DNA of 64,000 bases from Pontibacter ummariensis (GTDB lineage: Bacteria > Bacteroidota > Bacteroidia > Cytophagales > Hymenobacteraceae), in assembly GCF_900188175.1 (NCBI RefSeq), contig NZ_FZOQ01000002.1:248001-312000 (forward strand). Direction: 5' to 3'. The translations under genes and the position numbers were made by a program. The notes below the pieces were generated by a model. The model did no database searches. It saw nothing but the letters and a program-made list of their open reading frames with translations, and was not told the DNA's origin. How positions within the stretch are numbered: the stretch's first letter is position 1; every line of letters begins with the position of its first letter. Shown in pieces: positions 61,703 through 64,000 of this stretch.

Positions 61703-63406
61703 TTACAAGGTTAAGCCAAACTTCCGGGCATTTTCCTGAGCCGTTTCATATCCGGCATCCGCATGACGGTAAATTCCCATGGCTGGGTCATTGTAGAGGA
61801 CCCGTTGCAGGCAGCGATCCGCCCGGTCAGTACCATCGGCCACTACCACCATACCAGCATGCTGGGAATACCCCATCCCGACACCACCGCCATGGTGGAA
61901 GGAGACCCAGGTAGCCCCACCGGCCGTGTTGGCCATCAGGTTGAGCAAAGGCCAATCAGATACCGCATCGGAACCGTCTTTCATGCCTTCTGTCTCCCGG
62001 TAGGGAGAGGCTACTGAGCCGCAGTCCAAGTGATCACGGCCAATCACGATCGGCGCTTTTACTTTCCCTTCCCGCACCAGTTGGTTAAACAGCAAGCCCG
62101 CTTTCTCGCGCTCTCCCATCCCCAGCCAGCAGATACGGCACGGAAGTCCCTGAAAAGCGACCTTTTCTTCTGCCTGCTCCAGCCAATTGATCATGTGGGT
62201 GTTCTCGGGGAACAGCTCCTTTAATGCTTCATCCGTTACCCGTATGTCCTCCGGGTCTCCTGAGAGCGCAGCCCAGCGGAAAGGGCCTTTGCCCTCACAG
62301 AACAGGGGCCGCACATACTCCGGCACAAAGCCCGGGATGTTAAAGGCATCTGCCTCCCCACCCTGCTTGGCAAACTCCCGCAGGTTGTTGCCATAATCGA
62401 AGGTACGGCTGCCACGGCGCTGCAATTCCAGCATAAAGCCCACATGCCGGGCCATGCTCTGAAGGGCCTGCACTTTATAGGCAGCAGGATCGCTCAACCG
62501 CAACAAGGCCGCTTCTTCCAGGGAGAGGCCGTTGGGCACATACCCATTGATCGGATCATGTGCAGAGGTCTGATCAGTAAGGATGTCCGGCGTGATATTG
62601 TCTTTTAGTAAGCGCTCCAGCACATCGCCGATATCTCCTACCAGTCCTACTGAAATCGCCTCACCCTGCTCCTTCGCCTCCAACACCCACTTTTTAGCCT
62701 CCTCGTAATTGTACGTCATGCGGTCGATGTAACGGGTCTCCAGGCGCTTTTTGATGCGCTCCGGATCAACGTCCACCCCCAGAAAGGTAGCACCCGCAAT
62801 GGTGGCTGCTAAGGGTTGTGCGCCTCCCATCCCGCCCAGGCCTCCTGTCACCAACAGTTTGTGGCGCAAGTCCCCGTTAAAATGTATCCGCCCACAAGCC
62901 GCAAAGGTCTCGTAGGTGCCCTGCAATATCCCCTGCGTCCCGATGTATATCCAGCTACCTGCTGTCATCTGCCCATACATCATCAGTCCCCGCTCCCGCA
63001 ACTCATTAAAGTGCTCCCAGGTAGCCCAATGCGGCACCAGGTTGCTGTTCGCGATCAAGACCCGCGGAGCTTCCGGGTGCGTCCGCACCTTGCCCACAGG
63101 CTTGCCAGACTGTACCAGCAGGCTCTCATCCTCCTCCAGGGTTAAGAGTACCTCTATGATCTTGCGTGCGTCTTCCGGAGTGCGGGCAGCCTGCCCGATG
63201 CCTCCATACACGACCAGCCGTTTTGGGTCTTCGGCCACTTCATCCGTTAGATTGTTCAGGAACATGCGCAGGGCCGCTTCGGCCTGCCAGTTCCTGGCAT
63301 GCAGCTGGGGGCCCCTGGGCGGGATATAAGTGGGATGATTGGCGTACTTCTGAATGAACTCGTTTACAGACAGGCCTGCCTGAGCAGGTGCAGGGGTGTT
63401 GTTCAT
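61703..63406 (-). CDS. hutU: Urocanate hydratase
   Basis: NAD-dependent enzyme converting urocanate to imidazolone propionate. 567 residues, close to the family 550-560. Signatures are [97 protein letters not shown], and [19 protein letters not shown] with the active-site Cys region. [52 protein letters not shown] ends the core. It is the first hut gene on this strand. Confidence 0.97.
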   Translation of the reverse strand: MNNTPAPAQAGLSVNEFIQKYANHPTYIPPRGPQLHARNWQAEAALRMFLNNLTDEVAEDPKRLVVYGGIGQAARTPEDARKIIEVLLTLEEDESLLVQSGKPVGKVRTHPEAPRVLIANSNLVPHWATWEHFNELRERGLMMYGQMTAGSWIYIGTQGILQGTYETFAACGRIHFNGDLRHKLLVTGGLGGMGGAQPLAATIAGATFLGVDVDPERIKKRLETRYIDRMTYNYEEAKKWVLEAKEQGEAISVGLVGDIGDVLERLLKDNITPDILTDQTSAHDPINGYVPNGLSLEEAALLRLSDPAAYKVQALQSMARHVGFMLELQRRGSRTFDYGNNLREFAKQGGEADAFNIPGFVPEYVRPLFCEGKGPFRWAALSGDPEDIRVTDEALKELFPENTHMINWLEQAEEKVAFQGLPCRICWLGMGEREKAGLLFNQLVREGKVKAPIVIGRDHLDCGSVASPYRETEGMKDGSDAVSDWPLLNLMANTAGGATWVSFHHGGGVGMGYSQHAGMVVVADGTDRADRCLQRVLYNDPAMGIYRHADAGYETAQENARKFGLTL

Positions 63407-63513
63407 AGTTTTAGGGTTTAGGTAAGCATCTACTCAAGTATCCGAAATTTTTAGAAAAAAGTATAGAAATTCTGTTATAAATTGAAGGCGTCGCATCACA
63501 AAGCATATGCCCC

Positions 63514-64000
63514 ATGACTGTACCCTCCCTTTCTACCTTACCCTCTCTTTTCGGTAACATAGACCTTTACCTGTTCGATCAAATATTGAAAAGGCGCATC
63601 AGCGAAGGCATGTCTGTGTTAGATGCGGGTTGTGGCACCGGAAGAAACATAGAGTACCTGATGCAGGCAGGCGTGGCGGTACATGGGGTAGACAGTTCAG
63701 TAGCAGCTATAGAAAAAGTGCGGGAACTGGCAAAGCTACTGGCACCGCAAAATCCTACAAACCATTTTATCTTAGCAGACATAGCAGATTTGCCTTATCC
63801 GGATGCTTCTTTTGAAGTCGTACTATGCAGCGCGGTACTCCATTTCGCTAAAAATGAAAACCACTTCAGAATGATGGTACAGGAATTATGGCGTGTGCTA
63901 CAACCTGGCGGTATGTTGTTTAGTCGCTTTAGCACTACCATTGGCATGGCCGGGAAATTACAGCAAGCAGGAGAACACCTTTACCAGATGCCGCATGGAC
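63514..64000 (+). CDS. SAM-dependent methyltransferase (partial, 3' end outside window)
   Basis: The first 162 codons from ATG 63514; the gene runs off the window. Class I Rossmann methyltransferase with motif I VLDAGCGTGRNIEYL, motif II VHGVDSS, and ILADIADLPYPDASFEVVLCSAVLHF for motif III/IV, then LWRVLQPGGMLFSRF. These are the hallmarks of small-molecule or quinone methyltransferases of the UbiE/Methyltransf_11 group; the substrate cannot be told. It is divergent from hutU. Confidence 0.88.
   Translation, partial: MTVPSLSTLPSLFGNIDLYLFDQILKRRISEGMSVLDAGCGTGRNIEYLMQAGVAVHGVDSSVAAIEKVRELAKLLAPQNPTNHFILADIADLPYPDASFEVVLCSAVLHFAKNENHFRMMVQELWRVLQPGGMLFSRFSTTIGMAGKLQQAGEHLYQMPHG

Overview
The window is chromosomal DNA of a Bacteroidota member, most likely Cytophagales/Hymenobacteraceae (Pontibacter-like). 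This rests on family content and promoter style, not on a database match. Indicators are TonB-dependent receptors with a carboxypeptidase-like N-domain, a type IX secretion (T9SS) sorting domain, a 287-residue primary sigma factor, -33 TTG / -7 TAnnTTTG promoters, a bacillithiol deacetylase, an aerobic menaquinone pathway and a serine-palmitoyltransferase-like enzyme. There is no rRNA, CRISPR array, phage module or intact insertion sequence. One tRNA gene is present.

Layout. 1-4735 (minus): mnmA, a lipoprotein, a T9SS-exported S8 protease, rpe, and a TonB-dependent receptor cut by the window edge. 4973-6652 (plus): a TrpF-like barrel protein lacking the catalytic Cys, and a secreted esterase-like hydrolase. 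6729-16756 (minus): a tight run of genes ordered TPR protein, outer-membrane barrel, HU/SPOR fusion, exbB, exbD, tonB, folC, trmB. This joins an envelope-energising system to two housekeeping genes. 16999-32705: mostly housekeeping (holA, tyrS, accC-type biotin carboxylase, bshB1, M23/LysM peptidase, trxB, rpoD, pnp, rpsO, LptF/G permease), plus a HExxH-containing DUF922 protein, a histone-H1-like small protein and a putative serine palmitoyltransferase.

33321-37002 is different. A tRNA-Met(CAT) is followed by about 3.6 kb of gene-poor DNA with two paralogous STAS/SEC14-like proteins alternating with two unrecognised small proteins. One of the latter is coupled by an ATGA overlap to a 21-codon leader. 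The stretch also holds repeated hairpins and an inverted pair of about 45-bp GC-rich repeats beside a decayed gene. It is the best candidate for undescribed, lineage-specific content, although nothing in it proves mobility.

37003-42186 is an alpha-glucan/trehalose block: a GH13 alpha-glucosidase, treZ, and a convergent TreS-like GH13 protein with Leu in place of the conserved His before the third catalytic Asp. treY is not in the window. 42390-50187 carries an ABC-F ATPase, a 2H phosphoesterase, a deoxyhypusine-synthase homologue, hslV, the PDH E2 subunit and a histidine phosphatase. 50247-56599 is a menaquinone cluster (menI-like, menF, menD, menE) interrupted by tandem DoxX genes. 56662-58995 holds a beta-propeller lipoprotein, a DUF1835 protein and a small secreted protein. 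59116-63406 encodes histidine catabolism (hutU, hutI, hutG; no hutH in view), and the window ends inside a SAM methyltransferase gene.
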